Assembly: GCF_019857185.1 (NCBI RefSeq)
Contig: NZ_JAHWXP010000001.1
Coordinates: forward strand, 744,001-808,000
DNA from: Alteriqipengyuania abyssalis
GTDB taxonomy: Bacteria > Pseudomonadota > Alphaproteobacteria > Sphingomonadales > Sphingomonadaceae
Reading direction: 5' to 3'
DNA length: 64,000 nucleotides
Shown: in pieces, positions 36,700 to 44,952 of the stretch
Position numbering within the stretch: the stretch's first letter is position 1
Layout of the letters: every line of letters begins with the position of its first letter
Program-made: the position numbers and the translations under genes
The notes under the pieces: model-generated
What the model was told of the DNA's origin: nothing
Databases searched by the model: none
Seen by the model: only the letters and a program-made list of their open reading frames with translations

Positions 36700-37194
36700 A
36701 TGGCAGAACATAGCCGCAATTCCGGTCGCAAATCGAAAATGAACGTCGACATCGAGCTCCTTCGCGAGCTGGCAGAACTCCTTTCCGATACCGGCCTGTC
36801 CGAGATCGAGGTGGAGGATGGCGATCGCAAGCTGCGCGTCGCGCGCGAGCTGCACGCCGCATCCTACACCGCCGCTCCGGCCCCACAGGCCGCACCCACC
36901 GCGGCTCCGGTTGCGCAGCCGCAGGCCGCGCCCGCCGCAGCCGATAGCGGGTCGGATCTTTCCAACGCAGTCCCCTCGCCCATGGTCGGCACGGTCTACC
37001 TCGCGCCCGAACCCGGCGCGGCGGACTTCATTTCGGTCGGGGCGCAGGTCAAGGAAGGCCAGACCATCCTGATCGTCGAGGCGATGAAGGTGATGAACCC
37101 GATCACCGCCCCGCGCAGCGGCACGGTGAAGGCGATCCTGGTCGACAACGCCCAGCCGGTCGAGTTCGACCAGCCGCTCGTCGTCATCGACTGA
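36700..37194 (+). CDS. accB: Biotin carboxyl carrier protein of acetyl-CoA carboxylase
   Basis: 164 aa from the ATG at 36700; an in-frame ATG at 36637 would add an unlikely leader. The N-terminal region ([20 protein letters not shown]) is followed by an Ala/Pro-rich linker and a biotinyl domain with the biotinylated lysine in [13 protein letters not shown]. It carries biotin between AccC and the carboxyltransferase in fatty acid synthesis. accC follows 11 nt downstream. Confidence 0.96.
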   Translation: MAEHSRNSGRKSKMNVDIELLRELAELLSDTGLSEIEVEDGDRKLRVARELHAASYTAAPAPQAAPTAAPVAQPQAAPAAADSGSDLSNAVPSPMVGTVYLAPEPGAADFISVGAQVKEGQTILIVEAMKVMNPITAPRSGTVKAILVDNAQPVEFDQPLVVID

Positions 37195-37205
37195 GGACGC
37201 TACCA

Positions 37206-38561
37206 ATGGGCATTACCCGCATCCTGATCGCCAATCGCGGCGAAATCGCCTTGCGCATCCATCGCGCGGCGCACGAAATGGGGATCGAAACGGTCGCGGT
37301 GCACTCCACCGCCGATGCCGACGCGATGCACGTGCGGCTCGCGGACCATGCGGTGTGCATCGGCCCGCCGAGCGCGACCGACAGCTATCTCAACATTGCC
37401 AACATCATCTCGGCAGCCGAGATCAGCCAGGCGGACGCGATCCATCCCGGCTATGGCTTCCTGTCCGAAAACGCCAAGTTCGCCGAGATCGTCGAGGCGC
37501 ACGACATCAAGTGGATCGGCCCCAAGCCGGAACATATCCGCACGATGGGCGACAAGGTCACCGCCAAGAAAACCGCCGGCGACCTGGGCCTGCCGCTGGT
37601 CCCGGGCAGCCCGGGTGCGGTCGAAAGCGTCGAGGAAGCAAAGCGGATCGCTGCCGAAATCGGCTATCCCGTGCTAGTCAAGGCGGCGAGCGGCGGCGGC
37701 GGTCGCGGCATGAAGGTCGTGCCCGAGGAAAGCCAGCTCGAAAGCCTGATGAGCCAGGCCAAGTCCGAAGCAAAATCCGCCTTCGGTGACGACACCGTCT
37801 ATCTCGAGAAATATCTCGGCAATCCGCGCCACATCGAATTCCAGGTGTTCGGCGACGGCAACGGCAATGCGATCCATCTGGGCGAGCGCGACTGTTCGCT
37901 CCAGCGGCGCCACCAGAAGGTGCTGGAGGAAGCGCCTTCCCCCGTGCTCACCTCTGCCGAGCGTGACCGGATGGGCAAGGTATGCGCGGATGCGATGGCG
38001 CAGATGGGCTATCGCGGTGCAGGCACGATCGAATTCTTGTGGGAAAACGGCGAGTTCTTCTTCATCGAGATGAACACCCGCCTGCAGGTCGAACATCCCG
38101 TGACCGAAGCGATCACCGGGGTCGATCTGGTGCGCGAACAGATCCGCGTCGCCGAAGGCCGGCCGCTGTCGGTCGCGCAGGACGAGATCGCGTTCAAGGG
38201 CCACGCCATCGAATGCCGGATCAACGCCGAAGACCCGTTCACCTTCGCCCCCTCGCCCGGCAAGGTCAGCTATTACCACTCGGCCGGCGGCATGCATGTG
38301 CGCGTCGATAGCGGGCTCTACGCCGGCTATTCGATCCCGCCCTACTACGATTCGATGATCGCCAAGCTGATCGTCTATGGCCGCACGCGCGAGGGCTGCA
38401 TCATGCGGCTGAAGCGCGCGCTGGAGGAAATGGTCATCGAGGGCCCGAAGACCAACATCCCGCTGCACCAGGCGCTGCTGAAAGAGGCCGACATCCTCAA
38501 CGGCGACTATTCGATCAAGTGGCTGGAAGAGTGGCTCGCGCAGCGCGAGAGCGAAAGCTAA
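37206..38561 (+). CDS. accC: Biotin carboxylase subunit of acetyl-CoA carboxylase
   Basis: 451 aa. It carboxylates biotin on AccB using ATP and bicarbonate. The N-terminal motif is RILIANRGEIALRIHRAA, the ATP-grasp loop is VKAASGGGGRGMKVV, the catalytic region is FIEMNTRLQVEHPVTEAITG, and the C-terminal AFKGHAIECRINAEDPFTF is typical. It forms an operon with accB. Confidence 0.97.
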   Translation: MGITRILIANRGEIALRIHRAAHEMGIETVAVHSTADADAMHVRLADHAVCIGPPSATDSYLNIANIISAAEISQADAIHPGYGFLSENAKFAEIVEAHDIKWIGPKPEHIRTMGDKVTAKKTAGDLGLPLVPGSPGAVESVEEAKRIAAEIGYPVLVKAASGGGGRGMKVVPEESQLESLMSQAKSEAKSAFGDDTVYLEKYLGNPRHIEFQVFGDGNGNAIHLGERDCSLQRRHQKVLEEAPSPVLTSAERDRMGKVCADAMAQMGYRGAGTIEFLWENGEFFFIEMNTRLQVEHPVTEAITGVDLVREQIRVAEGRPLSVAQDEIAFKGHAIECRINAEDPFTFAPSPGKVSYYHSAGGMHVRVDSGLYAGYSIPPYYDSMIAKLIVYGRTREGCIMRLKRALEEMVIEGPKTNIPLHQALLKEADILNGDYSIKWLEEWLAQRESES

Positions 38562-38678
38562 CGGCACTTGTAACTTACGCTTCGCCCCGCGCGACCCTAT
38601 CCGCTGTCTTCACCGACAAGACGATCGCGGAAATAGGCGTGCGGGGCGGCTGATCCTCGCCCGCAGGAGGACCAGCCC

Positions 38679-39341
38679 ATGCGTAAATTGATCTGCACCA
38701 TTGCCGCAATTTCCCTGTGCGCCGGAACCGCGGCGTTCGCTTCCCAAAGCGAGACCCGACCCGGCGAAGCCGGAGCCGCGCTGGCCGAAGGGGAAAACAA
38801 GATGGCCTCCGAAGGGGATATACTAGAGGATCGCAGCTACGATCTGGCGAAGGACTGGGGCAAGCCGACCGCCGAGGGCAAGACCGGCGAGATTTTCAGC
38901 CAGATGCGCGTCAACCACGCATTCGGCCGCCATCTCAGCACCGGCGGTTTCCGGCAGGACGTCCTTTTCGGCTTGGACAGCAAGGCCAACCTCAAGGTTG
39001 CGATCCTCGATGCCGGGATCGGCGATAGCTGCGAAAATCTGGCAGAAGACACTTTCGCAGTGACCCTCGCTTCTAGAGCGGGAAGCCTGACATTGGACAG
39101 CGCCACCACGCGCAAGTTCACCGCAGGGGAGAAGAGCGGGTGTTTCGTCCAGATCGTTGGCAACTGGAGCGCGTTGCGCGATTTCCTGAACCAGTCGGGT
39201 GACCTGCCCGTCCTGGTCAGGCTCAATGTCAGTGGCAAGGATTACCCGGTTTTCGCCAGTTTCCCCGGCACGAAGAAGCTGTTCTGGCAACCCGCCAGCC
39301 TGATGAAGCTACGGCAGAACTTCGCGGTGACGGGCGGCTGA
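38679..39341 (+). CDS. Exported protein of unknown function
   Basis: 220 aa with an AGGAGGA ribosome-binding site. Clear signal peptide: MRKLICTIAAISLCAGTAAF, cleavage near AFA-SQS. The mature protein is mixed alpha/beta, with two widely spaced cysteines (IGDSCENLAEDTFAVTLA; EKSGCFVQIVGNWSALRDF) that could form a disulfide in the periplasm. The end (VFASFPGTKKLFWQPASLMK) has no match I can name. Monocistronic, converging on the methyltransferase with a 2-nt gap. Confidence 0.75.
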   Translation: MRKLICTIAAISLCAGTAAFASQSETRPGEAGAALAEGENKMASEGDILEDRSYDLAKDWGKPTAEGKTGEIFSQMRVNHAFGRHLSTGGFRQDVLFGLDSKANLKVAILDAGIGDSCENLAEDTFAVTLASRAGSLTLDSATTRKFTAGEKSGCFVQIVGNWSALRDFLNQSGDLPVLVRLNVSGKDYPVFASFPGTKKLFWQPASLMKLRQNFAVTGG

Positions 39342-39343
39342 CT

Positions 39344-40051
39344 TCAGGCGGACGGCTTGTCGGCATGCCATCCGCGAATCATGAACGCCTGGAAGAACGG
39401 CACCGGCACCGCAAAGCCTGCCTCGCGCCATAGCGCCTCGGTTTCCGCCGGGCCCATCACGCCCAGCACGTTGCGCAAGGTCTCGCCCAGCGAGGCGAGC
39501 GATTCCTCGTTCGCGCCCATCAGCGCCTGAACCTGCTTCCAGTCCTCGACCATCCCGGGAAATTGCGGCGCGTCGAGGTCGCTGCTGATCTCTGCGCTGA
39601 GAAAGCGTCCGCCCGGCGCGAGCCGATCGTAAATTGCGCGGTAGAACGCGGGGCGATCCGCGCGCTGCACGAAATGGGCGACGAACAGGCTGACCACCGC
39701 AGCAAAATCGCGCTCAGCCACATCGTCGACATAGCCGTGCACCAGTTCGCACCGCTCGCCGATGCCTGCCTCGTTCAGGCGATGCCGGGCAATCTCAAGC
39801 ATTTCCGCCGAAGGGTCGACACCCACGAAGGTCAGGTCCGCACGCGCGCTGGCGAGAGCGAAAATATCCGCCCCCGTCCCTACTCCGACGCATAGCACGC
39901 GGGCACTTTCGGGCAGCGATGCAAGCGTCAGCCGCATCAGGAAGTGCAGGCCCTCGGAAATCGGGGCGAGCCGGTTGTTCCGCTCGTCGTAACTATCGGC
40001 GACCTTCTGGTCGAAGAAGCCGGAGGTCGAATGCGATGCGTCCCTGCTCAT
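39344..40051 (-). CDS. Class I SAM-dependent methyltransferase
   Basis: 235 aa. Motif I is ARVLCVGVGTGADIFALASA, with an acidic residue at the end of the next strand (LTFVGVDPSAEMLEIARHR). A later VVSLFVAHFVQRADRPAF and APGGRFLSAEISSDLDAPQF are post-motif regions of small-molecule methyltransferases. Substrate unknown. A 15-bp palindrome directly abuts the start codon, and no ribosome-binding site is visible, so the transcript may be leaderless. Confidence 0.87.
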   Translation of the reverse strand: MSRDASHSTSGFFDQKVADSYDERNNRLAPISEGLHFLMRLTLASLPESARVLCVGVGTGADIFALASARADLTFVGVDPSAEMLEIARHRLNEAGIGERCELVHGYVDDVAERDFAAVVSLFVAHFVQRADRPAFYRAIYDRLAPGGRFLSAEISSDLDAPQFPGMVEDWKQVQALMGANEESLASLGETLRNVLGVMGPAETEALWREAGFAVPVPFFQAFMIRGWHADKPSA

Positions 40052-40066
40052 TGATACAATGTATCA
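40052..40066. promoter_or_regulatory. Perfect palindrome abutting the methyltransferase start
   Basis: TGATAC-AAT-GTATCA, AT-rich in a GC-rich region, immediately upstream of the ATG at 40051. Arm symmetry suggests a dimeric repressor site; it lies where a ribosome-binding site would normally be. Confidence 0.4.
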
Positions 40067-40145
40067 TTTGAATGACGCACTGTCTCGCCCATTCTTGCAG
40101 TTGGAGGGAAATGACGAGAGAACGGGCAACCCCGCCAACGCCCGT

Positions 40146-40580
40146 CTATTCGAAGGTGAAGCCTGCCGCCTTGGCCTCCGCAATCACCTCCGCGCCCGTC
40201 TGGCGCGGGTGATCGCCCTCGATCCGGCACCAGTCGGCGCGCTCGTCGATGAAAATCTCTTTCTCGATTGCGTGGTGCACCGCACCGTCGAACAATCCTG
40301 CGGAAAAGCTCCGGTTGCCCGTCGGCAGGAAACGGTACCACAGCCCGCTGCCGCACTGCTTGCAAAAGGCGCGGCTGGCCCACTCGCTGGAGCGGTATTC
40401 GGTGACGAACTCCTCACCCGTTACCGTCGCCGCGGAGCCCCTTTGTGCGGCATAGAATGCACCGCCCCAGCGGCGGCACATGTCGCACTGGCAGATTTCC
40501 ACCTCGTGCGATGGCCCGGCCAGCACGATGGTCACCTCGCCGCACAGGCAATGGCCGGAAAGCGGTTCGGAAGAAGTCAC
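40146..40580 (-). CDS. GFA-family zinc protein (Mss4-like fold)
   Basis: 144 aa. Zinc-binding cysteines are arranged as in the GFA (glutathione-dependent formaldehyde-activating enzyme-like) family: SGHCLCGEVTI, EICQCDMCRRWGGAFYA and RAFCKQCGSGLWYRF. Formaldehyde activity is proven for very few members, so the function is open. It is 12 nt downstream of the Lrp gene and probably co-transcribed. Confidence 0.9.
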   Translation of the reverse strand: MTSSEPLSGHCLCGEVTIVLAGPSHEVEICQCDMCRRWGGAFYAAQRGSAATVTGEEFVTEYRSSEWASRAFCKQCGSGLWYRFLPTGNRSFSAGLFDGAVHHAIEKEIFIDERADWCRIEGDHPRQTGAEVIAEAKAAGFTFE

Positions 40581-40592
40581 TCCCGCCCCCGC

Positions 40593-41057
40593 TTACCTGA
40601 GCGGAACGCCCGGGGTATATTTGCTGGTGCGGATCGTCAGAGAGGTCTTCACGCTCGCCACGTTGGGCGCAGGGGTCAGCTTGCTGGTCAGGAATTCCTG
40701 GAAGCTCTGCAGATCCCGGCTCACGATCTTGAGAACGAAATCGATCTCGCCGTTGAGCATGTGGACCTCGCGCACTTCGGGCAGATCCTGCATCGCCGCC
40801 TCGAACTCGCGCAGCGAATCCTCCGCCTGGCTCTTCAGGCTGACCATTGCGAACACCACGATCGCAAAGCCCAGCTTCGAGGGTTCCAGATCGGCGTGGT
40901 AGCCGCGGATCACACCCATATCTTCCAGCGCACGCACACGGCGCAGGCACGGCGGCGCGGTCAGCCCGACGCGGCGCGCCAGTTCGACGTTCGTTATCCG
41001 CCCTTCGGCCTGCAATTCCTGCAGCAGCTGCCGGTCGATCTCATCAAGATTGGCCAC
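40593..41057 (-). CDS. Lrp/AsnC-family transcriptional regulator
   Basis: 154 aa. The N-terminal HTH is ITNVELARRVGLTAPPCLRR followed by VRALEDMGVIRGYHADL. The C-terminal RAM ligand domain includes VREVHMLNGEIDFVLKIVSR. Such regulators sense amino acids and assemble as octamers. It is divergent from the histidine kinase over 243 nt that contain an AT-rich inverted repeat. Confidence 0.94.
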   Translation of the reverse strand: MANLDEIDRQLLQELQAEGRITNVELARRVGLTAPPCLRRVRALEDMGVIRGYHADLEPSKLGFAIVVFAMVSLKSQAEDSLREFEAAMQDLPEVREVHMLNGEIDFVLKIVSRDLQSFQEFLTSKLTPAPNVASVKTSLTIRTSKYTPGVPLR

Positions 41058-41128
41058 AGGCCCCCCTTCCGCAACAATCCATCATCCCTACCGCTGTCCG
41101 AACCAATCCTGGAAGGATCACCTTTGTT

Positions 41129-41153
41129 AATAATTCGGGCGGCTAACATTATT
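41129..41153. promoter_or_regulatory. AT-rich inverted repeat upstream of the Lrp gene
   Basis: AATAAT (41129-41134), 13 nt, ATTATT (41148-41153), in otherwise GC-rich DNA, 72-96 bp upstream of the Lrp gene. Lrp-type proteins often bind such sequences and repress themselves. This is inference only. Confidence 0.35.
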
Positions 41154-41300
41154 GTTCATGACAGCGAATGTCCCGCTTTGCAACGTGGGGACTGACTGTC
41201 ATTCCTGCGCCGTGTTAAAGGGTTATGCACCATACACGTCGCGCCGCCCGGGCCGGCGGACAATATCGTATTTCTCCGGAGCCCGCGCCTCTTCCCGATC

Positions 41301-43244
41301 ATGCAGTTCGACGATCGCCTAGCCACTGTTCTGCGCCAGAAGGCGAGCGCCAGCGCGGGTGCGCGCACGCAATATCGCCAGTTGCTGGACCTGCTCGGCC
41401 GTCCGCGCGAAGGGCGCGATCCGAGCCTGCTTGCCGCTGCGCGCCTGCGGCTCGAATCGCTCGCCGAAACCATCTCCGTGCGCGAGCGGGCGGAGATCAT
41501 CCGCGAACAGGGCCGACGGCTCAGCGATCCGGAGCTGGTCGCACATTTCGCGGAAGGCGAGCCCGACGTCGCCTGCGCCACCTTGTCCACCGCACGGCTC
41601 ACGGAAGAGCAGTGGCTCGAGCTGATTCCCGAGCTACCGGTGCGCGCGCGCGGATTCATGCGTCTGCGCCGCGATCTGCCCGGAAAGGTGGAGGACCTGC
41701 TCGAAAGGCTCGGCGTGCGCGACCGCGCGCTGCCGCTGCCGGACGCAGAAGAGCCGCTGGTGGAAGACGCGCCGACTGACGAAGCGCCGGTGGCTGAAGA
41801 ACCGGAGCCCGAACCGGAGGACGACGACATCGTCGATGGCGAATTCACCGAGGTCGACGAGACCGCCGAGGCCGAGGCCGCGCATGCGGCCGCCGCCACA
41901 ACCGCCAGCGACAGCGACAGCGAAATGGCTGCGGCGATCGGCGCGCTCGCGGCGGGTATCGCCGGCGCGCAGGCTGCCGCCCGGCCCGAATCGCCTCCTC
42001 CTGCCGATCGCGAGCCCGCGCCGGAGCCCCAACCTCAGCCGCAACCGCAGGCGCAACCTGACGCGCAGGGTGAAATCGCCGCGCTGCGCCACCGGATCGA
42101 AGCCTTTCAGCGCGCCAAGGAAGAGAAGAACGCCGGGCGCGAACCGAGCAACAACGATGATCGCCACGCTGCCGCTCCGGCAGAGCCCGACCGCACCGCC
42201 CCCACCCTGCCCTTCACCGAAGCGAGCATCCGGCCGGAAGAGCTGACCGGCTTCGGCTTCGCGACCGACACCACCGGGACGATCGACTGGGCCGACAGCT
42301 TCGCCGCCTCGCGCGTGATGTATCTGGCGCTCCCCTCGATCCTGCCCGAGGAATTCGCCGAGGCGGTCGCGCTGCAGCAGCCGCTGCGCGCCGTGCAGGT
42401 AAAGCTCGAAGGTGGCCCGGCAATCGAAGGCGACTGGATTCTCGATGCCCACCCGCGCTTTTCCAGCCCCGATGGGCGCTTCCTCGGCTTTGCGGGCGGG
42501 ATGCGCCGTGCGCTGGAGGCGGAGGAGCCTGGCAACCACAGCGATCGCCTGCGCCAGCTGCTGCACGAGCTGCGCACGCCGGTGAACGCGATCCAGGGCT
42601 TTGCCGAGGTCATCCAGCAGCAGGTGGTCGGCCCCGTCCCGCACGATTATCGCGCACTTGCCGCAGGGATTGCGGGCGACAGCGCGCGCATGCTCGCCGG
42701 GTTCGACGATCTGGAACGCCTCAGCCGTCTGGAGAGTGGCCAGTTGCGCCCGGCCGGCGGCGATGCGGATATTGCCGCGATCTTCCGCCAGCATGTCGCG
42801 CAACTGATCCCGATGCTGCAGCCCCGCAGTGCGAGCTTCGTCGCCACGCTGGGCGGGGTGTGCAAGGTCGATCTGGCCCGCGCGGACGCAGAGCTGCTCA
42901 GCTGGCGCATCCTCGCCACGCTAGGCTCGGCTGCCGCGCCGAGCGAGAAGCTCGCGCTGACGCTGGAAACCCACGCGGCGACGGCGCAACTCATCGCCGA
43001 CCTGCCCGCATCGCTGAATGGCAGCGACGATATCTTCGCCGCGCGCGGCAAGCCGCTGTCGGTCGCGATCAGCGCCGGGCCGTTCGGCCCCGGCTTCGCG
43101 CTCCGCCTCGCACGGGCCGAAGCACATGCGATCGGCGGCAACCTACGGCGCGAGAACCGGCAGTTGATACTCACGCTGCCCGCTTTGACCGCAAGCGAAC
43201 CCGCCGCTACTCAGCGTGGCGGAGTGCCCGAACACGCGGTTTGA
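41301..43244 (+). CDS. Histidine kinase with H-box and degenerate catalytic domain
   Basis: 647 aa, no transmembrane helix, so cytoplasmic. Residues 1-140 form a helical domain (LLDLLGRPREGRDPSLLAAA and ELVAHFAEGEPDVACATLST). Residues about 140-310 are a Pro/Ala/Glu-rich low-complexity linker. A PAS-like segment (GFGFATDTTGTIDWADSFAA) follows, then a HisKA dimerisation domain with the phospho-acceptor His in LRQLLHELRTPVNAIQGFAE (about residue 419). The C-terminal ATPase region lacks a recognisable N box and DxGxG; only a possible glycine-rich loop (GPFGPGFALRLARAEAHAIG) remains. No response regulator is adjacent. Confidence 0.78.
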   Translation: MQFDDRLATVLRQKASASAGARTQYRQLLDLLGRPREGRDPSLLAAARLRLESLAETISVRERAEIIREQGRRLSDPELVAHFAEGEPDVACATLSTARLTEEQWLELIPELPVRARGFMRLRRDLPGKVEDLLERLGVRDRALPLPDAEEPLVEDAPTDEAPVAEEPEPEPEDDDIVDGEFTEVDETAEAEAAHAAAATTASDSDSEMAAAIGALAAGIAGAQAAARPESPPPADREPAPEPQPQPQPQAQPDAQGEIAALRHRIEAFQRAKEEKNAGREPSNNDDRHAAAPAEPDRTAPTLPFTEASIRPEELTGFGFATDTTGTIDWADSFAASRVMYLALPSILPEEFAEAVALQQPLRAVQVKLEGGPAIEGDWILDAHPRFSSPDGRFLGFAGGMRRALEAEEPGNHSDRLRQLLHELRTPVNAIQGFAEVIQQQVVGPVPHDYRALAAGIAGDSARMLAGFDDLERLSRLESGQLRPAGGDADIAAIFRQHVAQLIPMLQPRSASFVATLGGVCKVDLARADAELLSWRILATLGSAAAPSEKLALTLETHAATAQLIADLPASLNGSDDIFAARGKPLSVAISAGPFGPGFALRLARAEAHAIGGNLRRENRQLILTLPALTASEPAATQRGGVPEHAV

Positions 43245-43284
43245 ACTGCGGGCGTGGCGCCCGACCTGACGGGGGCCAAAACCT

Positions 43285-44274
43285 ATGCTGAGATTGCCGA
43301 CGGCGGACCAGGCGGCGCAGTTCGCGCCCGGCTTCGCGCCCGTTTCGCTGCTGACCGTCGATACCGAAGAAGGCTTCGACTGGGACAAGCCCTTCACCCG
43401 CGACCAGCACGATCTCGACCACGTCGAGCAGATCCCCCGGTTCCAGTCCTTCTGTGAAGAGCTGGGCGTCTCGCCGCTCTATCTGGTCGACTGGCCGATC
43501 GTGCAGTCGGCCCGCGCGCGCGAGATCATCGGCGATGCGGTGCGGCGCGGCAAGGCCGAGGTCGGCGTGCAGCTGCACCCCTGGGTCAATCCGCCCTTCG
43601 ATGAAGAAGTGAATACTTTCAACAGCTTCGCGGGCAATCTTCCGGCAGAGTTGGAGCGCGAGAAATTCACCCGCCTGCGCGATGCAATCGAGGAAGGCTT
43701 CGGCACCGCGCCGATCTCCTACCGTGCGGGCCGCTATGGGCTGGGCCCTTCGACCAAGGCGATCCTGCACGACACGGGCATTCGCGTGGACACATCGGTG
43801 CGCGCGCTGTTCGACTATTCGGAGCAGGACGGCCCCAATTACGAGGATTTCCCCAACCACCCATACTGGGTTTCGCGCGAGCCTGAGCTGCTCGAACTGC
43901 CGGTCACCAGCGTCTATCGCGGCGCGCTGAGACGATCGGGCGCGGCGCTGTTCCCCAAGCTTACCCGCATCCCGCGCGGTGCCGGGATCGCTTCGCGCAC
44001 CGGCCTGCTCGAACGGGTACGATTGACGCCGGAGGGCACGCCGCTGGGCGCTGCGAAGAAAGCGGTCGATGCCGCACTCGATGCGGGGCTTCCGGTGCTG
44101 GTGCTGTCGTTCCACAGCCCCTCGCTCGCGCCCGGGAACACGCCCTACACGCATAGCGATGCGGATGTGGACCGGCTGTACGACTGGCTGAGCGGGGTTT
44201 ACGCGCACATGGCGGCGCACAAGGTCGCGCCGAGCACGGTTGCCGACATCTGGGCAGCCGCCGACCACGATTGA
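43285..44274 (+). CDS. Polysaccharide deacetylase-family protein (WalW-like)
   Basis: 329 aa. The deacetylase (NodB-fold) features are LLTVDTEEGFDWDKPFTRD (metal-binding Asp), VGVQLHPWVNPPFDEEVNTF (metal-binding His) and YRAGRYGLGPSTKAILHD. It is of the WalW-like type often found with sugar and lipid carbohydrate metabolism. The catalytic substrate is unknown. It starts 40 nt after the histidine kinase, on the same strand, so they may share a transcript. Confidence 0.85.
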   Translation: MLRLPTADQAAQFAPGFAPVSLLTVDTEEGFDWDKPFTRDQHDLDHVEQIPRFQSFCEELGVSPLYLVDWPIVQSARAREIIGDAVRRGKAEVGVQLHPWVNPPFDEEVNTFNSFAGNLPAELEREKFTRLRDAIEEGFGTAPISYRAGRYGLGPSTKAILHDTGIRVDTSVRALFDYSEQDGPNYEDFPNHPYWVSREPELLELPVTSVYRGALRRSGAALFPKLTRIPRGAGIASRTGLLERVRLTPEGTPLGAAKKAVDAALDAGLPVLVLSFHSPSLAPGNTPYTHSDADVDRLYDWLSGVYAHMAAHKVAPSTVADIWAAADHD

Positions 44275-44345
44275 GAGCCACTGCCCGCTTGCAGGCTCGC
44301 GCAATCGCGGCTAGCGCCCGGCCTTGCGATGGCATCGCGATCCGG

Positions 44346-44419
44346 GGGCCTGTAGCTCAGTTGGTTAGAGCTGGCCGCTCATAACGGCTAGGTCGCGGGT
44401 TCGAGTCCTGCCGGGCCCA
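44346..44419 (+). tRNA. tRNA with CAT anticodon, probably tRNA-Ile2 (lysidine) rather than Met
   Basis: 74 nt. Acceptor GGGCCTG pairs with CGGGCCC (one G-U). The anticodon loop is CTCATAA with CAT at 44380-44382. The T arm is GCGGGTTCGAGTCCTGC. The next bases are CCG, so CCA is not encoded. The GGGCC acceptor resembles alphaproteobacterial tRNA-Ile(CAT) more than elongator Met, but this is a judgement by eye. Confidence 0.85.
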
Positions 44420-44450
44420 CCGGAAGCGACCGCCATAAGATATCCCGTGT

Positions 44451-44530
<80 letters not shown>

Positions 44531-44569
44531 TCGCCATCGCCCGAAAGAGGGCGGATGCCCGGCGTCTGG

Positions 44570-44719
44570 TCAGCCCCCCTGGGTAACGGCGACCACGAGC
44601 AGCACCACAACCAGCAGCAGCAGACCGATGACCATTGCCTTGCCCAGCATCTTGCGGTCGCGCCGGCGCTTGAAATAGGCCTGCCGACCTTCTTCGGTGT
44701 TGGGAATTCTGGTGGCCAA
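44570..44719 (-). CDS. 49-residue single-span membrane protein
   Basis: 49 aa. The TTG start at 44719 has GAGGAG 7 nt upstream. The peptide is ATRIPNTEEGRQAYFKRRRD after the initiator, followed by RKMLGKAMVIG and a long hydrophobic run (LLLLVVVLLVVAV), ending TQGG. A positively charged cytoplasmic tail followed by one helix fits a small inner-membrane protein. No family name is recognised. It converges on the two tRNA genes. Confidence 0.65.
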   Translation of the reverse strand: MATRIPNTEEGRQAYFKRRRDRKMLGKAMVIGLLLLVVVLLVVAVTQGG

Positions 44720-44952
44720 GGGGCACTCCTCATAACTTCGTCGGGCAAACCTTACTTTTCAGGGATTTGACAAGTCAAGTTACAGAGGCGGTTAAGCTGT
44801 CAATTGCCTATCCAATCCAGACTCGATTGCCTGAGGGCGGTTGCTCGTGATGCCGGATTGCACGGTGACGAATCGCCGCCCGCGCAGAACGCGGACCAGC
44901 CTCGATCGCAGGCGGATCGGGGACGAGCCCTGTGGCCCGCCCCCTCCACTTC

